This document shows, in pieces, positions 42,151 through 50,736 of a stretch of 64,000 nt of DNA. The DNA comes from Neorhizobium sp. JUb45 (GTDB lineage Bacteria > Pseudomonadota > Alphaproteobacteria > Rhizobiales > Rhizobiaceae): positions 57,742 through 121,741 of the forward strand of contig NZ_SLYW01000012.1 of assembly GCF_004343585.1 (NCBI RefSeq), in the 5' to 3' direction. Position 1 is the stretch's first letter; each line of letters starts with the position of its first letter. The notes beneath the pieces are model-generated. The model saw nothing but the letters and a program-made list of their open reading frames with translations. It made no database searches and was not told the DNA's origin. Both the position numbers and the translations under genes were made by a program.

Positions 42151-42459
42151 ATGTTTGCTTTCAAAGATGCAACCAGCGAAATCGATGAACCTAATGACGC
42201 CCGGATGAATTTTCGGACGAAACCACGGATAAAGGATGCAATACAGCGAGCGGCAGCGCTTTCCGGCATGGACGATTCCGCATTCACCATCAATGCCGCT
42301 TACAGGTCCGCACTGGAAACGATCGCTGCCCACGAGGCGACCAGGCTTAAATCGGTCGATCATGCGGCGTTTTTTGATGCGCTCGACAATCCTGCTGCAC
42401 CCACCGCAAATCTGAAAAATGCCTTTGAGCGTCACCGCAAATCGGTGATCGCGAAGTAA
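42151..42459 (+). CDS. DUF1778 antitoxin (TacA-like)
   Basis: 102 residues. The N-terminal part RMNFRTKPRIKDAIQRAAALSGMDDSAFTINAAYRSA is the ribbon-helix-helix of DUF1778 antitoxins; the C-terminal tail (DHAAFFDALDNPAAPTANLKNAFERH) wraps around the partner toxin. It overlaps the GNAT gene by one base (TAATG). A palindrome lies in its promoter. ATG follows AGGAGGC. Confidence 0.9.
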   Translation: MFAFKDATSEIDEPNDARMNFRTKPRIKDAIQRAAALSGMDDSAFTINAAYRSALETIAAHEATRLKSVDHAAFFDALDNPAAPTANLKNAFERHRKSVIAK

Positions 42460-43001
42460 TGTCAGATAATGCAGCTGCGACGCTCGTCATTGAGCCGCTT
42501 GATCCTGAAAAGCACGATCGGGCGGCTTTTTCTTGCGGTATCGGCCCGGTCGACAATTTCCTGAAGAAGACAGCTAACAAGCTTTCAAAGGCGGACAATC
42601 TTCGGGTCTGGGTCATGACCGAGGATGGGAAATCAATCATCGGATTTTACGCGATCAACGCGCATTCGATCGATTTTAGGGAGCTGCCGGAGAAATACGC
42701 ACGCAATCGCCTAGGCCATGGTTCGATACCGGCAGCATATATTTCGATGATCGGTCGCGACCGACGATACCTCGGAAACGGCTACGGCGGTGTGCTTCTT
42801 GCAGATTGTCTGACACGGATCGCGACAGTCGCAGAGCAGATCGGAACGGCCATGGTCGTTCTGGACGTGCTCGATTGTGGAGACGTCGAGCGAACGAAGC
42901 GCCGCCAGGAACTCTATGCCGGCTACGGCTTTCAATCGTTTCCGTCTTCGCCAATGCGCATGTTCCTACCCGTTGCCACGATCAAGATGCTTGTAAGTTA
43001 A
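42459..43001 (+). CDS. GNAT-type toxin (TacT-like)
   Basis: 180 residues. The GNAT acetyl-CoA loop is seen in GRDRRYLGNGYGGVLLADCL, and the neighbouring strand has VLDVLD; the C-terminal Tyr-Gly-Phe (YAGYGFQSF) is typical. TacT toxins acetylate the amino group of charged tRNA and stall translation; the DUF1778 protein neutralises them. Length matches the family. Intact pair, probably stabilising the plasmid. Confidence 0.9.
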   Translation: MSDNAAATLVIEPLDPEKHDRAAFSCGIGPVDNFLKKTANKLSKADNLRVWVMTEDGKSIIGFYAINAHSIDFRELPEKYARNRLGHGSIPAAYISMIGRDRRYLGNGYGGVLLADCLTRIATVAEQIGTAMVVLDVLDCGDVERTKRRQELYAGYGFQSFPSSPMRMFLPVATIKMLVS

Positions 43002-43550
43002 GCCGTGCCACCAGGATAGACTGGGTGCGCGACTACCGTGAGCTCGAGAGCTCTTCTGCAAGCTTACACACCGCATAAGAAATTGTTTGATGCGTACGGA
43101 GGAAACTAGGCTCTTCTGAAGAGCCGTTCTGAAGTGAACGGTCATGTCGAAGCCCTTCTCTCGATGGCCGGTTAGGGCCGTCTGACTTCCGCTTCGCGCC
43201 ATTCGCCGACATGCCCCGATGCTCCAAGAAAAAGACGTTAATCGGCGAATAGCTCAAAACATTTATAGCTTTTACGCGACCCTCGTCAGTGTCGATTTCT
43301 CAGCGGCACCACTTCAATTAGGCAACGCTACCTGCCGGCGAGAGCGGCAAGAGCCAATTCTTTGCCGTCAAGTATATGCGGATATCAGTCAGAGAACAGC
43401 AGTTGCAGTCTTTAATCCCCAACCAACATGGGTTGCGTCGATTATCACGCAATCGTTGTCATCGAACCGGGCAGTAGGGTAAATTCTGCAATAGACGGTC
43501 TGGCATCGATACCCATATCCTTGGCATGTCATACGAGAAAGGACGCTGAA
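43002..43550. other. intergenic stretch, no gene recognised
   Basis: About 550 bases after the toxin gene. Short frames on both strands do not look coding and no RNA structure was identified. Confidence 0.35.
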
Positions 43551-43826
43551 ATGACTACGCTTTACGCCTATGAAGTCAGCCCGGTCACCAATCCGGATCG
43601 CTTGTACTTTGCAGCCACGCTAGATGAATGCCGGTCGGCTGCATATCAGCAGCGATCCGAGCTCCGCGCCGATCCAGACTACGGTTCTGTCGATCCCATG
43701 GCAATCTACAAGGTTGAGATGGAAATCCCCGATCTTCAGACTCTGCTGAATGGTCTGAACAATAGCGACGACCTCACGAACGCTATCATCATTGATCGGA
43801 AACTGGTCGAGACGGTTAGCGATTGA
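43551..43826 (+). CDS. small hypothetical protein
   Basis: 91 residues starting MTTLYAYEVSPVTNPDRLYFAATLDECRSAAYQQ, behind GAGAAAGGACG. Mixed alpha/beta, acidic, no signal peptide or membrane segment. I do not recognise the family. It is the first of a run of small plus-strand genes (43551-45095) with short spacers. Confidence 0.6.
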   Translation: MTTLYAYEVSPVTNPDRLYFAATLDECRSAAYQQRSELRADPDYGSVDPMAIYKVEMEIPDLQTLLNGLNNSDDLTNAIIIDRKLVETVSD

Positions 43827-43852
43827 GTTTAAGCGGCGCTTTGCTAGACTAT

Positions 43853-43870
43853 CCCCCAAGGACAGGGGGG
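43853..43870 (+). promoter_or_regulatory. hairpin covering the ribosome site of the next gene
   Basis: CCCCC-AAGGACA-GGGGGG forms a 5-bp GC stem whose 3' arm is the Shine-Dalgarno for ATG 43875. It could hold back translation of that gene. Confidence 0.4.
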
Positions 43871-43874
43871 TGAA

Positions 43875-44120
43875 ATGGCAGAGCTTCACGATAGCTGGCA
43901 CTTTGATGCACGCCCTGCATCTTATCGCCTGTTGGAAGAGCAAGGTAGATTGATGCTCACCACATCGACGTCTTCCAGCGGCTCGCAGTTTAAGCATGAC
44001 AAAGTCTTCAACACGAATGACGAAGCGACAGCGGCAATTCTCAATCATGCTGGCGACAAGCCGTTTGTGGTGCTGACAGAACATGAGGACGGACGCTACA
44101 CGTTGGAGCGGTATGCGTAG
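43875..44120 (+). CDS. small hypothetical protein
   Basis: 81 residues, MAELHDSWHFDARPASYRLLEEQGRLMLTTSTSS to TLERYA. AGGGGGGTGAA precedes the ATG. Family unknown; a beta-rich pattern (RLMLTTS, FVVLTEHEDGRYTL) suggests a small compact domain. Followed 15 bases later by the next small gene. Confidence 0.55.
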   Translation: MAELHDSWHFDARPASYRLLEEQGRLMLTTSTSSSGSQFKHDKVFNTNDEATAAILNHAGDKPFVVLTEHEDGRYTLERYA

Positions 44121-44135
44121 TTTTTTGGGGGTAGC

Positions 44136-44336
44136 ATGCATAAGAGCAAGCAATTCACTTCGGACGAACTTGGTGTTCTGTCAAAAGCCAGCACCCAGAT
44201 ATGCGAAGCGATACGCATCAATCCGGATAGCGAACCGGCATTAGAGGTCAGGCGGCAGCTATTCCGCGACTGTACGGGGCAGGAACCCGTGGACGCTATT
44301 GTCGAGCGGTATCTATCGACACGCGTTAGGACCTAA
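44136..44336 (+). CDS. small helical hypothetical protein
   Basis: 66 residues, MHKSKQFTSDELGVLSKASTQICEAI to LSTRVRT. Mostly helical with no recognised domain. A GGGGGTAGC lies upstream. It is probably co-transcribed with its neighbours. Confidence 0.5.
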   Translation: MHKSKQFTSDELGVLSKASTQICEAIRINPDSEPALEVRRQLFRDCTGQEPVDAIVERYLSTRVRT

Positions 44337-44468
44337 CCGTGCGGCATGTACGTTCCGGTGTGCGTGAAGTTAATCCAGAACCACATGTGTTGTGGAGGTG
44401 TTTTGTTGGAACGCTCTCGTGCGACGGCAGTTAAAAACGATCGCCAGTTCGATTCTAGCAGGACGACA

Positions 44469-44648
44469 ATGACGAGTGAGTCAGACGAAATACCGGTAAA
44501 CCAGCGCTACTTCGATGAGGGCAGGGCAGCAGCAAAGCAAGGGCTATCCTCAAGAGCTAACCCTTACAGGGAGCTTACCGAGTCCGTTCAGTATCGCTCT
44601 TGGTTCGCTGGGCATTCTGCTGAGACCGTTCCGCCCTCACAGTCGTGA
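44469..44648 (+). CDS. RMF/CrpP-like small protein, one motif
   Basis: 59 residues. The core YFDEGRAAAKQGLSSRANPY then YRSWFAGHSAE follows the pattern of ribosome modulation factor and CrpP-type proteins: G-R-A-A plus Gly, Asn-Pro-Tyr and a terminal aromatic-Gly-aromatic. RMF silences ribosomes in stationary phase; CrpP was described as acting on fluoroquinolones. Which role, if any, applies is unknown. It precedes a two-motif relative at 44706. Confidence 0.6.
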   Translation: MTSESDEIPVNQRYFDEGRAAAKQGLSSRANPYRELTESVQYRSWFAGHSAETVPPSQS

Positions 44649-44705
44649 TTGCCGCGTGTGTCATATGTTAGAGATTCCTTGCGCGACTCAAGCTAAAACA
44701 CCGTA

Positions 44706-45095
44706 ATGGAAAATCTCGTTCGGACGATCTCGCAGCGCCGCTCTTTCGACATTGACGGTGTCCCACTCGTGTCCGACAAAGTGGCATACGATCACGGTCG
44801 AGCAGCCGCGATCCAGAGATTGGGTTTGAAAGAAAATCCTTATCTCGAAAGGAAAGAAAGCTCGCAGTTCCATGCATGGCTTAGCGGATATCGATCTTTA
44901 GACCTTCCGGAGATTGCGATAAGTGATCATGCTGAAACCGCAACGTCCCGGCGGGATAGCTATGATCGGGGCCGGAGTGCCGCTTTGCGAGGACTATCTC
45001 AAGTTTCGAACCCGTATTCAGCCGACACCTGTGGAGCCGAGCATTCAGCTTGGCTCGCTGGCTTTAACTCAACTTTTCGATGGGTCCCTGAATAG
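44706..45095 (+). CDS. RMF/CrpP-like protein with two tandem motifs
   Basis: 129 residues. Two repeats match the single motif of the preceding gene: YDHGRAAAIQRLGLKENPY plus FHAWLSGY, and YDRGRSAALRGLSQVSNPY plus HSAWLAGF. Family members normally hold one copy. The tandem layout and the adjacent single-copy gene point to local duplication and fusion. Biochemical role unknown. Confidence 0.65.
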   Translation: MENLVRTISQRRSFDIDGVPLVSDKVAYDHGRAAAIQRLGLKENPYLERKESSQFHAWLSGYRSLDLPEIAISDHAETATSRRDSYDRGRSAALRGLSQVSNPYSADTCGAEHSAWLAGFNSTFRWVPE

Positions 45096-45128
45096 GTTTG
45101 TTGAGGCTGCGAGGTTGTAGCTTGCTTG

Positions 45129-45214
45129 AAAAAAAGGGTCCGGTGCCGAAGCGCCAGACCCTATCCACGATGTAATTGGAGAGTGGGACCGGTGCTGACC
45201 AAAGTCACCGATCT
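45129..45214 (-). ncRNA. possible short minus-strand RNA
   Basis: A strong intrinsic terminator lies at 45136-45161 on the minus strand (GGGTCTGGCGC, loop TTCG, GCACCGGACCC), followed by TTTTTTT. Just upstream on that strand is a TATATA-type -10 near 45222-45227, which would start an RNA of about 80 nt. There is no minus-strand protein gene close by to explain the terminator. The 5' end is a guess. Confidence 0.35.
45136..45161 (-). terminator. strong intrinsic terminator
   Basis: About 10 paired bases with a TTCG tetraloop and seven T residues following on the minus strand. Confidence 0.75.
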
Positions 45215-45464
45215 TGCATCTATATATGTACGCGTCGCTTTCAGTGCTTCAGTAGATTGCGCCATATGTCGTTCGCAGTCCTGCAATAATCGGCTCACCA
45301 GAAATTTGCTTTCAGTTCGCTAAACTCAATCCCCCGATCGGGTACTTCTGCATACCACATGCGCGGCTACCGTTGTAAAGGGCGCGTGTTGATTACTACC
45401 ATTGTCTGCGTTGCGTAGCTTACGGCTCCTGTAAAATGCACAGCATCAATGTTCGCGGTCGAGC

Positions 45465-45620
45465 GGAACGGTTTTGCCGGGGGCGGTCGGTCCCGCCTTC
45501 CGCTGCGCGGCGCTTCGCAAAGGCTCCTGCGGCAGCCCTTTTTCCGGTCAAAACCGTATCGAGAATTCCTGCTTTCCCGGCCGTGGCCGTCGCTATGCTG
45601 AAAGCTCCGATATTCTTCAT
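45465..45620 (-). CDS. conserved small minus-strand ORF of module M, copy 2
   Basis: Starts MKNIGAFSIATATAGKAGILDTVLTGKRAAAGAFAKR and stays homologous to the copy at 11230-11388 for ~52 residues, then differs (frame ends at 45420). Ala/Gly-rich, with no recognised family. Start spacing to the small plus-strand ORF is ~303 bases in both copies. Coding status uncertain. Confidence 0.35.
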
Positions 45621-45759
45621 TGCCTGTGCCGGATCTCGGCCTTGACGCCGGCTGATCCGCGGGGCGCATGTGCGCCGTGATGGTTTGGTGACCGGCTCAC
45701 GATACGGAGAGGTTGGGTCTGCTCAGTAATATTCAGCATGGCGCTACGAGCGTCCGGCA

Positions 45760-45922
45760 TCAAGGATGAGCGGTTCCCCCAATTTTGAACAACGGAGCGT
45801 GTCCGTTTGACAAAATCGGCTCCCCCACTCCCCGGCTCTGCCGGTCGCATGCGCGATCCCTGACCCCGGGCGCTCTCCGCGCCCCGGCCTCCCGTCTTTC
45901 GAAACTCAAGAAGAACGGGACG
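45760..45922 (+). promoter_or_regulatory. conserved leader of small-ORF family, copy 3
   Basis: Starts CAAGGATGAGCGGTTCCCCC. CCAATTTTG / CAAAATCGG provides the same inverted repeat as copy 1. Ends TCTTTCGAAACTCAAGAAGAACGGGACG before the ATG. Confidence 0.5.
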
Positions 45923-46078
45923 ATGACGATGTCACTCGAAACACTGATTGAGGAACTGTGTGCCGAACTGATGGCCTGCACTGACTGGGATGAGCGTCTA
46001 CAGTTCAAAGCCGAGATGAAGCTTGCCGAGCAGAAAACAGCTTTCGACGCGTTCATGAGCTTGGAGCCGCCCGACTGA
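45923..46078 (+). CDS. small acidic helical protein, module M copy 2
   Basis: 51 residues, MTMSLETLIEELCAELMACTDWDERLQFKAEMKLAEQKTAF to LEPPD. Closely related to 11693-11863 (56 residues), which has a five-residue insertion before the conserved KAAFDA region. Highly charged helix, likely coiled coil. Function unknown. Confidence 0.6.
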   Translation: MTMSLETLIEELCAELMACTDWDERLQFKAEMKLAEQKTAFDAFMSLEPPD

Positions 46079-46705
46079 GGGCGGTTTTCTTGAACCTGCC
46101 TTTGCCCGATTCATCTCAAATCGCGAAGACAGTGCGATCGGTCTCGCCGGCACTGCGCCATCAATTACGACTTGGCGTCAATTCCGGCGTATCTCGAGTG
46201 ATAAATTCGCTGGGTGACACTCTCATGAGATGCTCACCTGCTGTAAGCTCAAACTTGGAGATATCAGGCGGCACGCGTCGTGGCATGGCAGGGTTACCTG
46301 ACAGACCGGTTTTCGGATCCAAGATCAGGATCATCAGATTTAGTGTATCTGAGCAACCCGCCTGATATCCACGGTTGCGGACTTTTAAAGCGAAAAACTG
46401 TACCAGTTCTCGCGATTGTCCATCACCCGCACCATGCCGTCGAGCCTCATCGGTTTTGTGCCGACCATCCCAAGGGGCTGGGATTCTCCTCGTCAGCGCC
46501 GGTACGCAGCTTGGTTGGAATGTCCTCTGTCGGCCGTGTGCTGATGTTGAGCAAATCCATTCATTGACGGCCTGAGTTCGGAACGTTTCATGAGACCCCA
46601 TAAGCTCTGCTGAGCATCAATTCTGGGGGTAAAGCCTCGGTCCGGTTGCAACAAATTGGATGCGAGACCGTTCATCTGGCGGGGAACCTCAATCAGGCGG
46701 GTCCA
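46079..46705. other. intergenic stretch, no gene recognised
   Basis: About 625 bases. Frames on both strands (for example 46161-46601 minus) lack family features. No RNA or terminator was identified. Confidence 0.35.
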
Positions 46706-47611
46706 ATGAACATCATTGCTGTCTTTAACCGCGATGGCGGAACTTTCCGGACTACCGACATGGTGGCTTATGAGTCGAAGGTCATCGAGGTATTCGAAGG
46801 AGCGGGGCATAGAATTGAATGCCGCGTGGTCGCTGGCAATGAGGTTGCCGACGCTTTGGAGGCGGCAGCCAATCGCCCCGATGTCGATTGCCTATTGGCG
46901 GGTGGTGGCGACGGGACGATATCGGCTGCTGCAAGACTTTCCTGGAAAAGCGGGAAAGTGCTGGGTGTCTTACCTGCAGGCACAATGAATCTGTTCGCGC
47001 GATCGCTGCAACTCCCGCTGGATGTATGGGATGTTCTCGAAAAATTGGCTTATGCCGAGAGTAGGAATGTCGATATAGCATCAGCAAACGGCCAGAGCTT
47101 TGTGCATCAGTTCTCAGCTGGGATGCGTCCGAGAATGGTACGGCTACGTGATGCCATGGAGTTTGGCTCTCGCTTCGGTAAGATCCGCGCGACTGTTCGG
47201 GCCGCATTGACCGCGATGGCGCGACCACCTCGGTTCGAGGTCGCGTTCAATATTGATGGCGAATCCAGAAAACAGCAGATTTCGGCCATATCGGTTTCTA
47301 ATAACGAATTCGGCCGCGATGCGCTAATGTTTGCAGAGAGCCTCGACGGAGGGCATCTCGGGATCTATCTGGCCGAGCCGTTGACCTTTCGATCAGCAGT
47401 GCACTTGGCATTCGACATTCTGCGCGGGCAACTTAAAGAGAACCCCGCGATCACAGCTTTTAAATCATCAGAAATCAACCTTCATTTCCCGCGGCATCGA
47501 CATGGCATACGGTGTGTGATGGATGGAGAGATTGTCGCAATGGACCAAGACATCGCCATACGGACACATCCGGGAGAGTTGAAAGTGCTGGTACCTTCAG
47601 CCAACGCCTAG
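46706..47611 (+). CDS. diacylglycerol/sphingosine kinase-like protein
   Basis: 301 residues from ATG 46706. The nucleotide-binding signature LLAGGGDGTISAAA and the following LGVLPAGTMNLFAR are the hallmarks of the DAGK catalytic domain (YegS/LCB5 group), which phosphorylates lipid alcohols. A C-terminal beta-rich lid with VMDGE is present. Acts at the inner membrane face. The frame extends upstream to 46646 without support. It stands alone; the natural lipid is unknown. Confidence 0.8.
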   Translation: MNIIAVFNRDGGTFRTTDMVAYESKVIEVFEGAGHRIECRVVAGNEVADALEAAANRPDVDCLLAGGGDGTISAAARLSWKSGKVLGVLPAGTMNLFARSLQLPLDVWDVLEKLAYAESRNVDIASANGQSFVHQFSAGMRPRMVRLRDAMEFGSRFGKIRATVRAALTAMARPPRFEVAFNIDGESRKQQISAISVSNNEFGRDALMFAESLDGGHLGIYLAEPLTFRSAVHLAFDILRGQLKENPAITAFKSSEINLHFPRHRHGIRCVMDGEIVAMDQDIAIRTHPGELKVLVPSANA

Positions 47612-47701
47612 CAATCTACAGCGTGGGGCGTAGTCGATTAGATCAGGGTGGTGGCCGAGCAGAAAACGTGCACTTTAATGAGGACTTTGGAGGAGGTTTG
47701 A

Positions 47702-48007
47702 ATGAAAGATCCGAACGGCTGGCGACATATGAGTACCGCGCCAAGAAATGGAAGCCGTATCCTCGCGACCATCCGCCCATCGGAACAGGGAGCGGGAGCA
47801 GTTGATCTCATTTATTGGTCGAATGGTGATCACGGTAGCGAAGGTGGTTGGCGCTCTTCAGATTCTACACCTGGTATGATCATCCAGTATGCCGAGCCTG
47901 AACTGAAATGCTGGATGCCAATGCCAGAAGCAGACATCGATAGCCTAACGATGCCCGCAGCATGGGAAGGTGACGACGATGGAGAGTTGAACGGCTCAGG
48001 TATCTGA
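47702..48007 (+). CDS. small hypothetical protein
   Basis: 101 residues, MKDPNGWRHMSTAPRNGSRILATIRPSEQG, then VDLIYWSNGDHGSEGGWRS and PELKCWMPMPE. The W-x2-MSTAPRNG...WMPMPE pattern recalls the DUF551-like small proteins of phages and rhizobia, of unknown function. GGAGGTTTGA precedes the ATG. No membrane segment. Confidence 0.6.
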   Translation: MKDPNGWRHMSTAPRNGSRILATIRPSEQGAGAVDLIYWSNGDHGSEGGWRSSDSTPGMIIQYAEPELKCWMPMPEADIDSLTMPAAWEGDDDGELNGSGI

Positions 48008-48101
48008 TATTGGAAGTACCGAATTGTAAGCGCGGACACGCCTGCGGAACAAAGTGAACGATCTTCCGTTTCTCGCACCATCACCTCAAGGGAGAATTGT
48101 G

Positions 48102-48413
48102 ATGCGTTTCGGGTTCGTATTTACCGTCGCAGCAGGGATTATATCATCGGCCGCAGTCGCGGAGGCTAAGAGCACCTGGCAACTTTACGGCGCTGTGCCT
48201 GTGGCTGGCGATCGACACTTGGAACTGGCTTACAGTGATGCGCTTTCCCGTTGCAGACTTGAGGGCTATAGGACACGCGAGACCGATCGTGTATTCCATG
48301 TTCAGTACGACGCGCCTGAAACGCGCAGTTGCCTGTCACGCAAAGGCTTCATTTATCAGAACGGGGACGCTCATGCTTATCCTGTCCCCAAAGGGACCTA
48401 TACTGTTCGGTAG
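48102..48413 (+). CDS. small exported hypothetical protein
   Basis: 103 residues from ATG 48102 behind AAGGGAGAA. A signal peptide (MRFGFVFTVAAGIISSAAVAEA) is followed by a ~80-residue mature part with two Cys residues (SRCRLEGY and RSCLSRKG) that could form a disulphide in the periplasm. Family not recognised. Confidence 0.6.
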   Translation: MRFGFVFTVAAGIISSAAVAEAKSTWQLYGAVPVAGDRHLELAYSDALSRCRLEGYRTRETDRVFHVQYDAPETRSCLSRKGFIYQNGDAHAYPVPKGTYTVR

Positions 48414-48972
48414 GTCGTGTGCGGAGGACCGCGATTAGTGTGCCTCCGCAGGTCCGGTAACCAAGCATGCGTACATTCCGTCGGATTTTGCGCCATGGCA
48501 AAAAGCGGTGTTTTGATACTTGCTCTTGATGCAAGTTTTCCATTGTCCGATGCAGGATATGCGCAAGCGGTGTTTTCTTTGCCGCTTGACCGAGCGGGGC
48601 GGAGGTTGTGAAGACGACCTCTGTGGTTTTGACGGCAGAAATGCGCCAAGTGCAAGTACCACAGCAACTTTGCGCGGACAACGATGATGGCGTTCAACGA
48701 AGGACAGATATGCTCCGGTGCTACAAAACTTCGATTGATCTTGTCTGTCCACAGCGAAGATATGCAAATTTCAACGCAGACCCACAAACTCGTAAAGTTT
48801 ACAGCATGGGAAGGCGAATAGTGAAACATTCATGTTTTTGACGACGGGGTCACTTGCAATCGACTGAAACGCTGCGCTCATGTCCTGACGATGAGCGCAT
48901 CAATGACCGCTTAGGGCCGAACCCGGACTGCGCCGTTGGCGTGTCATTTCACCGTTTGCCAGAACCGTTCTC
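48414..48972. other. intergenic stretch with one terminator-like hairpin
   Basis: About 560 bases before the end of trbI. A 9-bp stem TGCGCTCAT / ATGAGCGCA (48873-48899) lies 74 bases past the trbI stop and may end the trb transcript, but the T-run is weak. No gene was recognised. Confidence 0.4.
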
Positions 48973-50274
48973 TCAGTTGGCATACATACCCGGGAAGACG
49001 ATGTCCTGATCGACAAGGACGTTGAAGATATAGCCGGGCCGGATCCTGATCGTCGGCTGGACATTGAGGTTTTTCGAGATCGTCTGCTCGGCCACACGGC
49101 CAAAGGTTTCGGCGAAGTTTCGTCGTGCTGCGTCGGATGCCGTATCCTGTGTCCCAAGCGTCGAGCTTTCAGGCATGGCCATGTCGATCCCGGTCCCGAT
49201 GAGCGCGACGAGAGCGGCGGATCCGAAGGTACGCAGATAGTGATTGTCGACCTTGTCGCGAAACCCTCCATACCCTTGCGCATCCGTGCCGGCCATGCCA
49301 CCGATCTGCAGGGTCGATCCATTGGGAAATATGATATCGGTCCAAACGACCAGCGCGCCGTTCTGGCCGAATGACACCTTGCTGTCATACCGGCCGAACA
49401 GTTTCGTGCCCTGGGGCACCAGCAGATAATGCCCGGTCGCGCTGTCATACACATTCTGGCTGACCTGCGCGGTTATCCGTCCTGGAAGATCCGAATTGAG
49501 GCCAGTGATGAGGGTTGCGGGAATGACGGATCCTCGCTTGAGCTCGAACCGGGACAATGGTGCAACAACCTGATTGGGCAGATAGCCGAGTTCCTTGATA
49601 TCGGCGTTGAAAAAATCCGCCTTCGATGCCTGATCGTTCTGATCTCCCATCTGACCGGCAGTGCCCGCTTTCAATGCCGCGGCATAAAGGTCCGATGTGC
49701 CGCCAGATGATCTGGCGCCATTCGCTTGGTTGGATGCGTTGCCGGCGTCCTGTCCGTTTGCACCCAAATCTGCGGTATCGACCTTGAGGGGAGAATCGAG
49801 CGCAGCACTCTTGGCCTGCAGGCTGGCCATGCGCTGACGTTGCTGTTCACGCAGGATCTGCTCTCTTTGTTCACGGAGGATCCTGGCATTCCACTCTTCC
49901 TCCGGCTCCATGCGTGAGCCTCTACGTTCACGCGGTTCGACGGGCGCGATGTCCGTCGGCGTCGTGGATGGCTGTACGGACGGTACCGGTGTTGGCTGAA
50001 ACACCTGCTGCGGTTCTTCCCGATCTCCGATAATGCCGTCTTTCACGCCACGCTTCATCTGTTCCGCGAAACTGGAGGCAGGTGTCCCGGCTCCCTCCCC
50101 TTCCGGAACCTGCTGACCGAACCTTATGCCGCGCGACGACAGACCGTAAACGAGCACAGCCAGAAACAGGGCGACCAGGCCGAGACCGACGAACAGGGGC
50201 ACCCGGTTCAGGCGCCTCATGCGCTTGTCGCTGTCAGATTGCGCGGGATTCCCCAGCTGCAGAGATTGAACCAT
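48973..50274 (-). CDS. trbI: mating-pair formation protein TrbI
   Basis: 433 residues. A cytoplasmic N-terminus and one membrane segment (VPLFVGLGLVALFLAVLVYGL) are followed by a Pro/Gln-rich linker and a VirB10-like beta-barrel domain (LSRFELKRGSVIPATLITGLNSDLPG, QNVYDSATGHYLLVPQGTKLFGRYD). TrbI bridges inner and outer membranes in the type IV secretion channel. It is the last gene of trbBCDEJKLFGHI. Length is normal. Confidence 0.95.
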   Translation of the reverse strand: MVQSLQLGNPAQSDSDKRMRRLNRVPLFVGLGLVALFLAVLVYGLSSRGIRFGQQVPEGEGAGTPASSFAEQMKRGVKDGIIGDREEPQQVFQPTPVPSVQPSTTPTDIAPVEPRERRGSRMEPEEEWNARILREQREQILREQQRQRMASLQAKSAALDSPLKVDTADLGANGQDAGNASNQANGARSSGGTSDLYAAALKAGTAGQMGDQNDQASKADFFNADIKELGYLPNQVVAPLSRFELKRGSVIPATLITGLNSDLPGRITAQVSQNVYDSATGHYLLVPQGTKLFGRYDSKVSFGQNGALVVWTDIIFPNGSTLQIGGMAGTDAQGYGGFRDKVDNHYLRTFGSAALVALIGTGIDMAMPESSTLGTQDTASDAARRNFAETFGRVAEQTISKNLNVQPTIRIRPGYIFNVLVDQDIVFPGMYAN

Positions 50275-50289
50275 CGATCTATCCGCCTG

Positions 50290-50733
50290 TCAGTTGCGCT
50301 TCATCAGCGATAGAGGGCTTGCCGGCGTGGCCACACTGTTCGTGACGGTATAGGCACGTCCGAGCTCGAGCGTATCGGTCGACAGCCGGGCGAGGACCTG
50401 CCCGTCGATCGAGACAAGCGAATAGGCGAGCTCTACCCGCTCGGTGTTGTTCGGGCCCTTGATTTGTTTGTCGTCAGTGACGACCACATAACCCCAGCCT
50501 TTCAGGGCCGCCTCGAAAGCAACCGCGAAGTCGGATGCTTCGCTGTGCAATCTGATGGTCGCACCGGTCGATCCGGCCTGCTCCGCATATCGTGCAGCCA
50601 TGTCGCCCGCGATTGTGCTGGCGGCCGGTCCGGTAATATCCGAAGGCCCAATGCTCTCGGTCAGCCCCTCCGAGGTATGGCAGGCCGAAAGCGAGAGGGC
50701 TATGAAGATCAAGGCTGTCGGGAAGCGGCGCAT
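50290..50733 (-). CDS. trbH: conjugal transfer lipoprotein TrbH
   Basis: 147 residues, starting MRRFPTALIFIALSLSACHTSEG with a lipobox (LSAC). The body has IRLHSEASDFAVAFEAALKGWGYVVV, typical of TrbH. It is thought to act as a small outer-membrane lipoprotein in the channel. Between trbG (3-base gap) and trbI. Confidence 0.9.
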   Translation of the reverse strand: MRRFPTALIFIALSLSACHTSEGLTESIGPSDITGPAASTIAGDMAARYAEQAGSTGATIRLHSEASDFAVAFEAALKGWGYVVVTDDKQIKGPNNTERVELAYSLVSIDGQVLARLSTDTLELGRAYTVTNSVATPASPLSLMKRN

Positions 50734-50736
50734 GGT

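Larger units (their letters stand above)
45465..46085. repeat. repeat module M, copy 2
   Basis: Matches 11230-11870 over about 620 bases with modest divergence, including the conserved minus-strand frame and the plus-strand small ORF. Homology again ends after GAGGGCGGT following the small ORF. Confidence 0.6.

Noticed and set aside
46161..46601. 146-residue minus-strand frame upstream of the DAGK-like gene
   Set aside because: No motif or ribosome site; other frames in the same stretch are similar in length.
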